A stretch of 64,000 bases of DNA from Ulota crispa (taxonomy: Eukaryota > Streptophyta > Bryopsida > Orthotrichales > Orthotrichaceae), in contig OY987247.1 of NCBI GenBank assembly GCA_963920765.1, forward strand, positions 17,208,471-17,272,470, written 5' to 3'. Below, piece by piece: positions 11,076 to 24,440 of this stretch (the first letter of the stretch is position 1; each line of letters opens with the position of its first letter). The translations under genes were made by a program, and so were the position numbers. Under the pieces are notes generated by a model, which was not told the DNA's origin, ran no database searches, and was given only the letters and a program-made list of their open reading frames with translations.

Positions 11076-14000
11076 CTATACGAGGGGTTTGGGCTTTTCG
11101 GCGTCGTAAGCGGGGAACTCATCATCATCACCAGCAGGGACGATGCGTTTCCAGAACCAGTGCTGGCGCCAGACGCAGATCATCTCCTCGATGGGGACGC
11201 CTTTGGTCTCCGGCAAAAACAGCGCCACAAACACCGTCATAATCACCACCCATCCAGCGAAAAACAGAAAGATCCCGTACCGGAAGTGACACAAAATGGT
11301 CAGAAAAGCTTGCGCAACCACGAACGTGAACGTCAAGTTCACCCCGACGGTGATGGCTTGCCCTGCGGAGCGCGTCTCCAGAGGGAAAATCTCGCTGGGA
11401 ACGAGCCATCCGAGCGGTCCCCACGACCACGCGAACGCCGACACGTACAAACACACCAGCACCACGATCCCCGTCGCCTCGCCCTTGCTCAACTCGTGCG
11501 TGCCTTCGAACCGGAGTGCTAGAATTATAGCGATGATGACCTGGCACAGGGTTTAATATTTGCTTTTGTCAACAAGGTAGAGCGACCCGAAGCCCAAAGT
11601 GCAGGCAGGTAAGGAAAATTTGGCTAAAATTGGAATGAATGAATGATATACGGAAGTTCATCCAAAAAATTGCTAATATAAGCTATTTAGAGAACTGGGA
11701 TTTTGCTCTATGAAGAATCTGACTATTTCATCCAATTTTTCACACGGATTTCTTAATACAAGGTAGCCACATCCATAACCATCATTCTACCCATAACCAT
11801 CACTTTTGACGAAAGTCTTTGGAAGTGAATAGATGTAACTACAAGGACATACAACATGTGAACCGAAAACTTTAGTGTTGGTATTAGATGCAATTGCAAT
11901 CGAATCTATAAAAAATCACAACTTAGTCTCAGAGTATCCAAATACTACATTCAAAAGTGCAAATTATCATTTTTCTCTTGCTTATAAGATCCTATAATTT
12001 ACTAGATGTTTGTTAATAATCATCATGTCGATTATGGATATTGCTACCTGGCCAAAAGACTTTTGAGGAAAGATTTAGGCGAAAATTTGCCAAGAAATGA
12101 AACGCTGACCTGGCAGACGAACATCTGCACCCCGCCCTCGAGGAACAGCACTCGTCGACCCCACTTGTCCACCGTGGCGAGGGAGACGAGCGTGGCGACG
12201 ACGTTCACGGCGCCCACGATCACGGCGGAGTAGAGCGACGCGTCCTGCCCGAACCCGATGGTGTTGAACAGCACGGGCACGTAGAACATGATGGCGTTGA
12301 TGCCCGTGAACTGCTGGAAGAACGGGATGAGGATTGCCATCACCAGTTGTGGCCTGTTGCGCCTTTGTAAAATGTTCCGGAAGGGGTGCTTGATGCGCTG
12401 GGAGATCTCGCTCGCGTCGATCATGTCGTCGTACTCTGCTGTCACGTTCTGCGTGCCTCGGATCCTCGTCAGAACGTGGCGACCTGGAACACACACAAAA
12501 TGCATTGCAAAATATGTAAGCTACCACTCGCACAAAGCAACAGTGCGTGGTTTGGGGTTAGGAAAACATACCCCCGCACTTGGATCGATGTGGTACCGAC
12601 ACAACAGCTGAGATAATCTTCGAGTTACACTTTTCTCTACACAACAAATGCTTCTGTGGACATTCGAACGACTGACTTTTGAACTAAACTAGGGGATAAT
12701 TTCATGGATACCCCTGAAGTTTGCATTCATGGATACCTCCTGAAGATTGCATTCATGGATACCCCGTAGCTCGCAATATTTACATACATTCCCCTGAAGT
12801 TTGCTAGGTACCCCTGCTTTTTCAGAAAATACACAAATACCCTTGACTATAATTTTCAGGTGTTTGTTTTATTGTGCTCCTACTTTGATGACCAATGTTG
12901 ACGAAAGGGCTATATAATGAAACTTAAAAAGAAGCAACGTGCTCACAAAGGAAGAAGGGAAGTGGCATGCATAACATAACAAACGCCTGAAAATCTAGGT
13001 CTTTAAGGGTGTTTGTGTAATTTCTGAAAAAGCAGGGGAATATATGTGGAAATATTGCAAAACTTCAGGGGTATCCATGAAACTCTCCCATAAAACTAAG
13101 AGAAACAAACCCAAAAATGAAAGGAAATGCAAAACACCAGAATCTTTTGAGGAAACCAGAATAGCTTAGAAAACGGGGAGAGACGACGCTAAAACACAAA
13201 TCTTGGAAAGGGAAACAAAAGCATTGACATGTGCGTTTTGCGAGAATTGTATGGGGGAACAATATGCACACGTTAATTACCTCGCTCTCGTTTGTTGCGC
13301 TCGATCAAGCTATTGGGAGTCTCCGGACAAAAAATGCCACCGAGGATCAGCAGAACCGCAGGCACAGCCGCCAATCCAAGAGACAAGCGCCATCCATTGG
13401 GATGCATCTTGTCGGTACCGAAGTTAACAAGATTCGCAGCCAAGATGCCGATCGTGGTAGCCAGCTGGAACATGATGTTCAACCCGCCACGGAGACGAGC
13501 AGGCGCCATCTCAGAGAGGTACAGCGGCACCGACTGATTGGCGAACCCGACTCCGAATCCGAGCAGGATGCGACCAATGATGAGCATGGCGAGATTAGCT
13601 GCTGCCGCGTTGATTATGGAGCCGATCAGAAACGAGATTCCCGCGAGGAGCATGCTGGCCTTGCGCCCTGAAACCAGTCATCCCAAATATGAGTTTCACT
13701 TTTACCTCAAGGGGCTACCAAAAGCACTGCTAAAAAGTTAAAAAATTCAAACATATCAATGTAAAGCTCACAAGTTTATAGCTGCATAATTTTTTTGGGA
13801 CCGACTAGGTGGACATCCCCATAGCCAAATCTATTAAATTTGAGATTATTATTACTATGAAATTAAATACACAACAAATTTGCCTCATTTGTGACATGAT
13901 TAGGAGTTAAATCAATTACTCTCTTCATTTATTGGTACTCTTGATCATGTCATTGATCATGTCACAAATAAAGAAAATTTATTGTATATTTGGAGTGCTT

Positions 14001-14857
14001 GTAAACACAGGTGTATGTTAAACTATTGCTTTGATTTTATTTCATAATAATCTCAAATTTAATAGATTTGGCTATGGGGTGTCCGCGTAGCAATTCGGGG
14101 GTGTCCAACTAGTCGGTCTTTTTTTATTTTTTTTATTTTAGCAATCCTGCCAAATTTAGCCAGTTTAAAGATCGTTGCCTGACACTCGCGTCGTGAAGGA
14201 CGCAACAAAACTGGCCACGAGGCCCGCGAGGTACAGCGAGGACGTGAAAAGCTGCAGGCCTTGGTCGTCGTACTTGCAGTAGTGGCTCTCGTGCAAATCC
14301 CCCGAGTGCTTCTTGTTGTACACGTGCGGGAAAAACTTCACCAAGAAATCGTCCATAGCCGTCACTCCCCCTGCAACAACAACCTCTCATGTCAAGCTCC
14401 CAAACACAAAAAAACTCCAGCCAAGAAGCGGAGATTATCAGTGCCTCTAAACTACACACTTGCGAGGCCAATGTCGTAGCCGAAAAAACAAGAGTGCGCT
14501 TTCTAGTGAAGTCTCAGTGATTACCTCCATGAATTTTTCAAATAATTACAACCTTTAAGCTATAGCTGCTATGCCTACATTATATGTTGTAGATTAAGGT
14601 AGAGTACAAAAGGGTCCCTCTGTTTTTCCCGATTTATTTTCCTAATATGGTTGGACCAATTGCTACGAACGAGCAAAAAGCAGAGATTATTGGTCCTCCT
14701 AAACTGCATACGTACCGGAGATACCAATGTCGTAGCCGAAAAGCAGACCTCCGCTCGCTGCAACGACGCACGCGAACACCACGAACATCGTGACTTTGCC
14801 TTCATACTGCGCCGCTTTCTTTCCTCCTCCGCCGTGTGATACTCCACCGCCCGCCAT
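11076..14857 (-). CDS. STP-type sugar transport protein (H+/monosaccharide symporter, 5 exons, complete)
   Basis: Coding exons in gene order: 14857-14716, 14370-14179, 13667-13281, 12483-12110, 11540-11076; 1560 nt, 519 aa, normal STP length. It is an MFS sugar porter of the plasma membrane that couples hexose uptake to the proton gradient. Hallmarks in order: [14 protein letters not shown] in TM1, the extracellular lid with [107 protein letters not shown] and [13 protein letters not shown]. The cytosolic C-terminus ends in KPKPLV. Intron 2 has a GC donor (CAG then GCAACG). Introns 2, 3 and 4 each contain a different MITE. Exons are far GC-richer than the introns. The exact sugar specificity cannot be read from sequence. 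Confidence 0.95.
11760..12049. mobile_element. MITE in STP intron 4 (AAGGTAG-terminus family, diverged)
   Basis: Terminal inverted repeats AAGGTAGCCACATCCATAA and, at the right end, a sequence whose complement is CAGGTAGCAATATCCATAAT. The interior (TTTGGAAGTGAATAGATGTA, ACAAGGACATACAACATGTG, AGTATCCAAATACTACATTC) is homologous to the element at 26144-26511. 290 bp, no coding capacity. Confidence 0.82.
12692..13089. mobile_element. MITE in STP intron 3 (GGATACCCCTGAAG family)
   Basis: Inverted ends of about 30 bp: left TTTCATGGATACCCCTGAAG, right complement TTTCATGGATACCCCTGAAG. Next to the left end the terminal part (GATACCYCTGAAG) is repeated. The interior resembles 28696-29015, with shared blocks ATGACCAATGTTGA and CACAAAGGAAGAAGGG. 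No coding capacity. Confidence 0.85.
13799..14118. mobile_element. MITE in STP intron 2 (GACCGACTAG family)
   Basis: Starts GACCGACTAG and ends CTAGTCGGTC. Long inverted arms follow, including CCATAGCCAAATCTATTAAA and its complement near the right end. 320 bp. T-rich sequence flanks both sides, so a target duplication cannot be fixed. Confidence 0.88.
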
Positions 14858-15058
14858 CTCCACTCAATTCCAATGCTTCTCACCTCTGCAACTTTGCTGT
14901 GTTGAACTAAGCTGTGAATCCAACCAACAATCTCTCAAACTAGAAAAAGCTGCGAGAGACAAAGCAGGAAAGCTCTGAGAGCAGACAACTAATTAACAAC
15001 AGACTGAGCACACAAACGCAAACAAAAAATAAGACGCATGCTTGGTGTTGACGTGAGT

Positions 15059-15066
15059 CTTATATA
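15059..15066 (-). promoter_or_regulatory. TATA box of the STP gene
   Basis: TATATAAG on the minus strand, 202 bp upstream of the ATG at 14857. This would leave a 5' UTR of about 170 nt. The purine- and A-rich leader between them carries no upstream in-frame start of note. Confidence 0.6.
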
Positions 15067-15705
15067 GTAAGGCCAGATCTCGGTAGGAGATTTAAATCAG
15101 GCAATGATTCTATATATGTGAGCAACTCTCGAGGGTAGTTAGAGATAGCCTCGGTGGGGGTGGAAATCCTATCAATCTACCGAACTTGGCTGCCCGTGCG
15201 CTTGCTGCGAACTCATCACTCAAGCTTACACGGTCCCGAGATATGGCGCAGGAGAAACGAGGCTATACTACAGCTTGACAACGAAAAAGTGCCAAAAAGT
15301 TTGCACTGGCAGGGGAGATATGGACGAAATAACTGCAGTTGCGTCATGAAAACGGCGTACTTTACTTTACCAGTGAGTGTCAGTGTTTTTCATTCACGGT
15401 CTGAGGTCTCAAGCTCCACCAACTGTAGTACTGATACTCGATTCCAGCCGTGACGAAAAGCGACACTCCAGCTATGAAGTCAACACTAGGAATGAAGAGT
15501 TGTACAAGTGGTAGGGATTGTTAAGAACATCAAGGAGGTTTTGCAAAAGGGTTAAGTTGGTGTGAGTGTTTGTGTGTGGAGAGCATACCTGCAGGAACGT
15601 GAAAGGCGAAGAGCGGGGAGGCGAGGGAGCCGTTCGGCAGGGACATTAAGTTAAGTTAGTGCCGGCAGAGCTGTCTATCTGTGCTCTTGGATCCCCAAGG
15701 TTTTA

Positions 15706-16310
15706 GTAATTTAAAAAGTAGCAACTGGAGTGGTAGTGTTGAATTTAGAAAGAGATAAAATTGTGTCAGGCTGAACTGGACTTTGGGGGTGATCACTGAT
15801 GTCACTCCAGTTCAGTGCAGGGTTTTTTTTGTTTTTTTTTGGTTTTGGTCACGGTCAGCCTTTTAAAAATCTGGTTTTTAGTTGGTTGCGCGACGGGCAC
15901 CCATCAATGTAAGCAGGTAAGAAAAATTTAGTTAGAAGTGGATAGACTGAATGAAGTGTGAACGTTCACCTAATTATGTTACTAATATTAGTATCTTTCA
16001 TCCAAAGTAATTTTAAATAGTAGCAATTGGAGTAGTGGTGTTGAATTTAGAAAAAGATAAAACTGTGTCAGGCTGAACTGGACTTTGGGGGTGATCACTG
16101 ATATCACTTCAGTTCAGTGCAGGGTTTTTTTTTGTTTTTTTTGTTTTTTTTTGTTTTTTTTTGTTTTGGTCAGGGTCAGCCTTTTAAAAATAGATTTTTT
16201 CGTTAGTTGCGCGACTGGCACCCATCAACGCAAGCAGGTAAGAAAAAGTTGGAGAGAAGTGGATAAACTCAATGAAGTATGAACGTTCATCCACAAAGTC
16301 TACGAGTGTT
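15706..16310 (+). repeat. Tandem duplication of about 300 bp upstream of the STP gene
   Basis: Two similar units, 15706-16005 and 16006-16310. Each has TTGAATTTAGAAAGAGATAA, GTGTCAGGCTGAACTGGACT, a poly-T tract, GCACCCATCAAYG and AAGCAGGTAAGAAAAA. A third, more diverged piece lies at about 16470-16620. Each unit holds a local hairpin formed by CTGAACTGGA and TCCAGTTCAG (second unit TTCAGTTCAG). Related pieces occur at 11575-11690 (STP intron 4) and, reversed, at 32575-32710 (RLK intron), so this is a dispersed TIR-type family that duplicated here. Confidence 0.82.
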
Positions 16311-19300
16311 AGTAATCGTCATCCGTATTCAGGCGGACCTGATGTTAGCTTGGGGATGGATTTGGCAAATTTTCATCCATTTTTGATCCAATTAGTCTAG
16401 TGTAACGAGAGCCAATCACAAATTGAGGTAAGATTTTGCCAAGAATTTGCTAGGATTTTGAAGGCTGGTCAGGGTAGAGCAACCTGCACTTAAGAATGCA
16501 AGCAGGTAAGGAAAACCTTGATAATTTTGAATGGAATGAATTATGTGTGCACGTTCATCCAATGTATTTTACTAATATTAGTTAGTTTCATCCAAGATTA
16601 GGTGATCCTGGTGTTTGCCTGCTTGAGGAGGGATTTGGTGATTTCATCCACATTTTTACTCGATTTTCTTAGGGTAATGATAGTCAGTGTCAAAGTGTCA
16701 CATTGAGATTTAGATAAGATGTAGGGAAATAATTTAATTTAAAAATTAAATATAAATTTACAAAAATAAAAATTGCCAAGAAAAAGTACTTTGATTCTAG
16801 TGATCCCTATTGATTAATTTTAGGAATAAGCTCAAGTGGCTAAAAACAATTTTTAGGTCGTGCTGAACTTCCAAACTTAAGATTTTGTTAATAAAATTTC
16901 TGATAGATGTTTTGGTAAAGTTAATCTCCTTCATTTGTGATCACTGAGGGTCAGTATAAGTCTCACGTCTTGTTAGTTCTAGTTCTTGGTTGAGAAATAG
17001 AAAATCTGGTGTTTGTACAATGTTTAAAATCTCAAGTCTTCATTTACTTATCAACGCTTATATGGTAGCATCTTAATTTAAATTTTGGAGTTAAAAAAGT
17101 GGGCCTTAGTTCTAAGTTGGATTGAATAAAAAAAAAACATATTGGAAACTCAACTTGGAACTCTAGGCAAAGAATCCTTAATGAAAATCTTGCATAAAAT
17201 TTTCAAATTCTCTGTCGTTATTTATTATTTGTCCCTTTACAATTGAACAACAAAGCTGAGATCAAGTGTTAAGCTGGAATTGGGACATGATATACAATGT
17301 GAATGACCTCTATATTAGTTTCTTAAAAAGCCAAGCATTTTCTTACTTTCGGAATCAACTCAGTGCCTTAGACCCTAAAATCACCATATTCTCTTTGCGC
17401 CTCCAGCCCTGCACAGACCAATTTTTTGGCACGTCTAGCAACTCTATCAAATACCATTGTGTCTTCTACACTCATAAAGAGACACCAACATAAACAACAA
17501 TTCGTCTCTTATTTTATTTTTCTCTTTTGTTCCTTGTGCAAACTATGAAGACTTTCAATAATCAGATTTGTTGAAAGTTCATGTAACGATTGTTACAAGT
17601 AAAGCAAACGAGTGACCCAGCATTTAAATCTCCACGCCAACATGTTTCATTGGTGGGTATGAACATTATTCACAAGCTTTGCTAGATTTTAACAAAAATC
17701 CAACCAGAATTCTTTGCTGAACTTGTAATTATAAAGCTAAAAATAAAATCTAAAGTTCATAATCTTAAACTTGAGTTTCTAGCATATTGAGCATAATTTT
17801 TTAATTTAGCCTCTAGGGCTAACAACGAAAATCACATTTGAGATCAGTAGTTATGACGTGTTCTTGCAGTAGTTAAACTCAGAGATGAGCTTGTTCTGAA
17901 CAATGTTTAGAGAGAACTGGCACTTAGTGCATAGTCAACCGGTTGAAATGGTAAAAAAATTCGTTGAACTTGACATTATTGTCCCAATAATCTAGCCAGT
18001 TTTTTCAAAAAAAAATCAAACATAGAATATCATAGTGTAAATTTACAAATTATCCGGTGTAAATCCAGTGAAAAACCCCCCGGTTGAAAATGAGAAATGC
18101 CAAAATTTAGCTGGTGAAGCTATATAACTCTTCTCCCTAAAGGGTGGCTCTGCCCTTCAGCAGTAACTTACTGCAGTAACTTAGTTGTTACGAACTTATG
18201 ACCAACTGCAGTGTCAGGCAGGCTGCTGGGTATCTTAGAGACTTCGAATATAAGAAATAAAGAGAGCGTGGGAGCGTGGGAACTTGGGGAACGTGTAAAC
18301 GTCCTTGCTGCACTTGCTTTGCTTTGGTGATTGGCTCATTGGCTTGCTTGCGTTTGGGGGGCTATGGTTTTTTGGTGGCAGTAGGTGGTGGACTTTGGCG
18401 TGGGATCCCAGATTCATAGATTTAGAGACGTGCATGTGACTATATAATAATATGCCCCTGGGGGGTTTTGGTCAAGGCATGCATCAGTCAGAAGACTCAG
18501 AACTGTACAGCCTTTTCTTTCTTTTTACACAAGTGAAAGAAGATAAGTCCTAGCCAACACAGCCTTAGGGCCGCTTCACACTATGGCAAAGGTCGAGAGT
18601 ATTGTTTTTTTTTTTCACCTACGACATGTCACATGCCCTCCCAGGAATGGAGAATTTTGCAAGGGAGAGAGGAGCATTGGTCCAATTTCTCATAGGGTGG
18701 TCTCATGAGGCCCAAAAAAAAACTCTGGTAGAGAGGTAGTCAATTTCCACTAATTAGATTGCAAGAAATCAAGAGTTTTGGCCTCTCAACCCTTCACATT
18801 AGAGGCCAAAGTTCAAAGTACAAAATCCATCATTCACCAAAAAATTACATTGTAGCATTTTATCATCCAAAGCAACGGTTTCTCAAAGGAAACTTTGGCT
18901 CTTGGAAAAACAGGACCCAAACTGTGGTCAAGAGGCTGTCAGTTTCAACATTTATTGCTTATATTTAGTGCATTTTCTTGGCCTTCAATTTTATGGCCTC
19001 TTGACTTGATCAACCATAATGTGAAGTGGTTCCTAAGAACTAGGATAAGAGATATGATTAAACACAATTAAAAACAAGGAAAATTTTGGAAAACATTTTG
19101 ATATTTTATTTTTTCCTAAAAAATATCCTTAAATTTTTCAAAACTGTAAAAATACCTCCGAAACGGTTCCATGAAGTACCTACATTGCAATGATATATTG
19201 AGTCGCGTGCACGCTCGAGACAATGCCAAGATTTAACAAGCAATGAGGGTATTCATAAATGTGGCTATAATTAGCAAAACTTCTAACCAGTTTTTTTTGA

Positions 19301-21526
19301 GCTAATCATGAAAATATCACCGTTGGAAAGCGAGTGCCATTTTACAAATTCAAATTTGGTTCTGATTGGTTTTAGGTTGCAATGTCTTTTGAGTGTGAGT
19401 GAATCATTAGGGTTTAGGCATTTAAAAAGAAACGTCTGATTGGCATGGCAAGGACAATGGCCATGCTCCTAGAAGCCCGTGAATTATGGAAAGTATAGCT
19501 GGAAAGATTTTCCATAGACTTTGTCCAATGTATGAATGTATGAGGAAAATCAGCATTTAGTGTATTGTCAGCGAGTTGATTGCAAAAATTACCCATTGAA
19601 AGTTTGAAGCTCGAAAGTTCTGGACAAATAACTGACCGAATGTTTCGAAAATTCTAATTGTGATTTGTCATAGTATAAAAAATAAAAAAATCTGGTTCGT
19701 GTCGTGACAAACTAGTTGAAAATGGGAAGGCTATTTTGATTTCCAAACCAGTCAAGGGTGTGCCTTAGAGTCAATAAGGAGGTGAGTTTTGTTACTAAAA
19801 ATGGAGGGCGTACCTTCATCTTTTCTCAAATCCAGTCTTTTTCCCTTGAAATGAACCTTTAGTAAAAAAATGTATATTTTTATTTTAGAGAAATCACTAG
19901 AATTTAGAAATATACCATGGCAAGCCAAGTTTGAAATTTTTGAAATATTTTTGAATTTACATTTTTTATTAGCCTTTGGTGACTCAAAGCAAGTAATATT
20001 GAACAACTACAAATCAAGGAAGGTTATTATTGATTTTCATCTTAATGTTATCATAGTGTTTTATCAACTTGGATCCACATAAAGGAAAAGAGGGGATTTG
20101 AAAAAGATAGAGGTCACACTTGTGTTCAATAAAAAATTTGCTTCTTGGTTGACCCAAGTGCACAACACTAGTCAAGTGGATTAGGAGTTTTTTGCATTCA
20201 ACCCCTATAAAAGCTAGCGTCCACACTATGGACAATGGATGATTTCAAATGCTTATTGTGGGAGCTTGCATGAAATGAGTGAAGTACATCCAAGATTGTT
20301 TAGAAAACAGTTTTTTTTGTCAATGTTTATTACCGTATGTCACTAATTTTATTTGTTGGATGCTCCATTATTCTTGTGTAAGTTCATTTAGAGATGGAAG
20401 AGGAAAAAAAGCTTGCAAAAATGTAGGTTTTTATTTGGAATGTTTTTAGGGCAAACTTAATTTTGCTTTGAAAGCTCTAGATCTACCTGCTATTCACATT
20501 TAAACTTGTAGGATGCATTCACATCTAAAGGAAAAATATAAAATTCACTAGGTTAAGATTTCAAACTCTCATTAAATGTTTGTACCAAAATATTTATTTC
20601 AAATGCTATCAAATGTGGCATGGGATACGGCAAGTACATTATACCATAAACTTGTGAGTATATTAACTTACTCATATGAGATTATAATCTTTATAATATT
20701 AGATATTGGAAGGAAATAAAGAGGCTGTTTAAAGCCCAAAAAGAAGGTGGGGTCTTTTTGTGCCATGATCGCCCCTTGCAGTTTATTTCTCTCCCTTTAG
20801 TGTACATGTGCTCTCAACTGAAAGAGGGTGTCTTTATTGTCACATAAATTATATTTCAAATTCTTCTAATTCCACAAGGTCATGATTTATACCTCACATT
20901 TTCATTCACCCTTGGTGTGATTGTGCCCGTAGGAGTTAAAACTCATTGGTATGAAACACCTTACCATTTTTGCATACAAGAAAACTAGGAAACTTGAATA
21001 TTTTTTTTATTGAAATATACATTAAAAACTGGTCTCATATTTTCTTTCAAAACTTGGCAAAACACCAAAATACATCAGCTTTGAAGTCACACATTGGAAA
21101 TCATTTTTGGTGTTAGGTTTTTTTGATAAAAATAGAATCCGCCTTCATCAATTGCAAAATCCTTTCTATAGGTGTAAACTCCTTTTTTAGGTACAAACTT
21201 GTTTCTTTAGGTGCAAAATCCTTTCATTAGGTGCAAAATCCTATCTTAGGGTGGACCCCAAGTTGAAGAACTTTAAAAAATTTACCCAAGAAAAAATGGT
21301 GAAATCTAGAAATTTGTCTTGGGAGGCCAACTTCCAAAATTAGAGTTTGTGTTTGGCTTCAAAAACCTTGAAGTAGTCTATCATGATCAATGTAGGTCAA
21401 ATTTAAGAAATTGCAAAAAAGAGGCAAAGATTACTTTCTTTTCTTGTTTGTAAAAAAGTTGAGACTTTTCTACCATGGACCTACATGAAAAAAAAGAGGG
21501 AATTCGGGGAAAGATGGAGGCAAGCC

Positions 21527-21527
<1 letters not shown>

Positions 21528-21563
<36 letters not shown>
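21528..21563. repeat. (TA)n microsatellite
   Basis: About 17 uninterrupted TA units in intergenic DNA. Confidence 0.95.
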
Positions 21564-21564
<1 letters not shown>

Positions 21565-23879
21565 CTCACTTTGGGTTGGGTTCTAGTGAGTGGAACAACT
21601 AATGGATGCAAGCAAAGCATATGCATTGAGATTTTCATCCATCTAAGTGATACTAGATTTGGTGTCTTAGCTTCCTTTGGTATGGATCTCCAAATTATTA
21701 TTATTACTTTTTCTATGATTCTAAAAGTATAGGCCTCTTTCATTTTAAAAACGCAATATTTTAATTCAAAAACGACCCTTAAAAAAGCACTCGTGATGAA
21801 GTATTCTGTATAATCAGCATAAATTGAATTTAATATCTTAAATGTAAATACACATTTTTTGAACTGTAAATCAGAAGTTCTCATTCTAGAATTTAGAAGA
21901 AGTTTATTTATTTTTTGTTTCATAACTTATTGATAAATATCGGTAAAAGCAATTATATAATTTTAATTGTATGAAATGAGATCTATGGATCGTAAGTCTA
22001 TGACTCTCATTAGGAAGTCATCATTAAGATTTTTTCGTATACGTTGCGCCTTCTAATACATCTTAGCATTTTGATAAATTTGGTATGTGTCCTAGTTTTT
22101 ATGGAACCAATCATCCTCTTGAAGTTAGATGTTTGTGTTACATACGATACCTCTGGCTTTAGATCTAAGATAAAAACACCCAATACTTACAGTGTACTTA
22201 ATAGGGTGGTCATTCTAAAACTCAAATTTAGGTAAATCATAGAGAGCTTAATGTTGTTAACCAAAATGATAAGCTATCTATGGCTAACCTAAATTTAAAT
22301 TTTAGAATGACTACTATGTGTAGAGAGTAACAACATTAGGTACATTGTTAGTATTGGGTGCTTCTACATTATAGCTAATAAACTATTAACCTTTTAAAAA
22401 CCATGCTTTCATATTTTGGTCGCTGGGAGTAGTTTTTGGCCTATATATTGAAATTGCTCAACAATTAGGAAATTGGTCTTGAAGAACGCTTGTGCTCACA
22501 AGAATTCTGCATCCATCTTAAAAATAACAATGCAATCAGGTATGTGAGTTGACAAACAATAGTGTTTATACGACATGGCCTCAAAATATGTATCTAGTTT
22601 TTGTCAAAGATGGATCAAAGCAACAACACAATACTTCAAATATACACAAAGAATGTCAAATTTAAATTGCACAATCCTAAAAAATTTCAAATTGCTTAAG
22701 AAATACGCTTGTATTGTTTTCCTATAGGGTAGCAATATAATTGTAGTGTTTAAAGATCTATTGAAATAATGTTGTTATTTCATTTTAAAAAATTGACATT
22801 GCACATTTAAGGCCAATTCTTGATTGTTTTCACCAATCAGATTTTCCATAATAGTTGTCAAATCTCTTGTAGAACATTTTAAGGGTAGCCAAGAAAGTGG
22901 GATTTTTGACCTTTTTTGTCCACTTAGCTACACTTTGTGATTGCTATTTTTGTCTATTTTGAGTGAAACTAGTATTGTTGGAAAGGTGGGAACCTTGGTT
23001 TTTTAGAAATGTAAGGCTCTTTTCAATCAAAGTTTGCATGAAGCATTAACATCCAAAACCACACAAGCATGAAAAACTAGAGATTCTCCACATACGACTC
23101 AGTGAATCATTAATTTATTTCACCTTCAACAATTGATCTAGCTGAAATTTTGATATGTGACAACAAACAAAATATCATCCACATTTGTATAGTTGGATTG
23201 TTCAAATTGGGTCCATATTTGATTCAACTGCACATCCAAATTTTTTATCCTTGTTTTTAAGTCGGTTTCTTAAAATGGGTGTGGTCCTTCAAGGGTTAAC
23301 TTTACCATACCGATTCACTCTTTTATATGATAATTTCACTTGACATAGGTGCAATTTGCAACATGTACTTAACACTGCTTAACTCTTCTAAATCTTGATC
23401 AACTGAAAGATCAAAAAGTGGGATATGTATTTTCACACTAAGTCTCGAGTTCTAGGTCCTTGTTATCTTAGAAATGTCTACATGGCAACACTTATTGGAA
23501 GTCTCTTTACCAAGAAAGTGGAACTCCACTCGGTCAAGAGTTGAGTTTATGAAAAATAGAAATCCAATATAGAAACCAAGCGTCAATGTATCTTTTGCAT
23601 ATAACATTCAAAGGATATTTTATGTGTTTTTTGGCTTTGGGGTTCAACTTAAGATTTTGTAGGGTTGGGACTTGAGACCCTTAGGAGGGCACATGTTTTC
23701 TTTTTGTATTTTGTATTTTTTCTTCATTATCTTTTTCCGTTAAAAACACTACGCCAGTTTAAAGCCAATACATGATTCATTGAAGTACGGCCTTGGGAAA
23801 AGTGCAACAACAAGGCCAAAGAAGTCGGTATTTGCCCTCATCTAGGTTTGAAAAACCTGCCAACCCATCATTTTAAAAT

Positions 23880-24440
23880 TACAGTACGGTAATGCACTTT
23901 GAAAGTTGCTGGGACCGACAAGAAAATCAAAGTGCATGATTGGATACAAGGTTTTGAAACATGACAATTTTTGGGGAAAGAAAAAGAAAAAAGAACAACA
24001 ATACCATACCAAAATATTCTTCAGTTTTTGAATAATGGAAATCGTCAAAGATTACTCGAAAGAATTCTATAGAAATGCTATCGCCACATTTGGATGAATG
24101 CCTACACAACTGGATGATTGATCATGCATTTAGATGAATATATATGCATTTGGATGAATATCTACATAGTCGGATGAATATCTACATAGTTGGATGAATA
24201 AACGATTTTTTTACCATAATCTACATAAAAAAAGGAGAGATGTATGCACGGATGTATGTAGCGACGTTGTTCCAATACCTTGGAGCATTAAAAATGAGAT
24301 TTGCGAGTGGATATGATTGGGTACAAGGCGTTCAATTATGGTAATTTTGTGGGAACAAACAGATAAAGCATAATACTTCGCAGTTTTTTTTTGCATTATG
24401 GTTTGTGTGAAATTTTCAAAAATTGCTTGAGAAAGTAAAA
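23880..24440 (+). repeat. Diverged direct repeat pair with a short tandem array between
   Basis: Copies at about 23900-24060 and 24270-24440 share GATTGGATACAAGG / GATTGGGTACAAGG, a TCTTCAGTTTTTGAATAATGG / CTTCGCAGTTTTTTTTTGCA region and AATCGTCAAAGATT / AATTTTCAAAAATT. Between them are four or five 20-25 bp units around GGATGAATATCTACATAG. Confidence 0.55.

Noticed and set aside
11128-11547. 139-codon minus-strand frame in the last STP exon region
   Set aside because: Frame-shifted shadow of the GC-rich STP exon; the conserved transporter frame is the other one.
21387-21923. 178-codon minus-strand frame including a Tyr/Ile run
   Set aside because: The run is the (TA)n tract; the rest has random composition with no recognisable domain.
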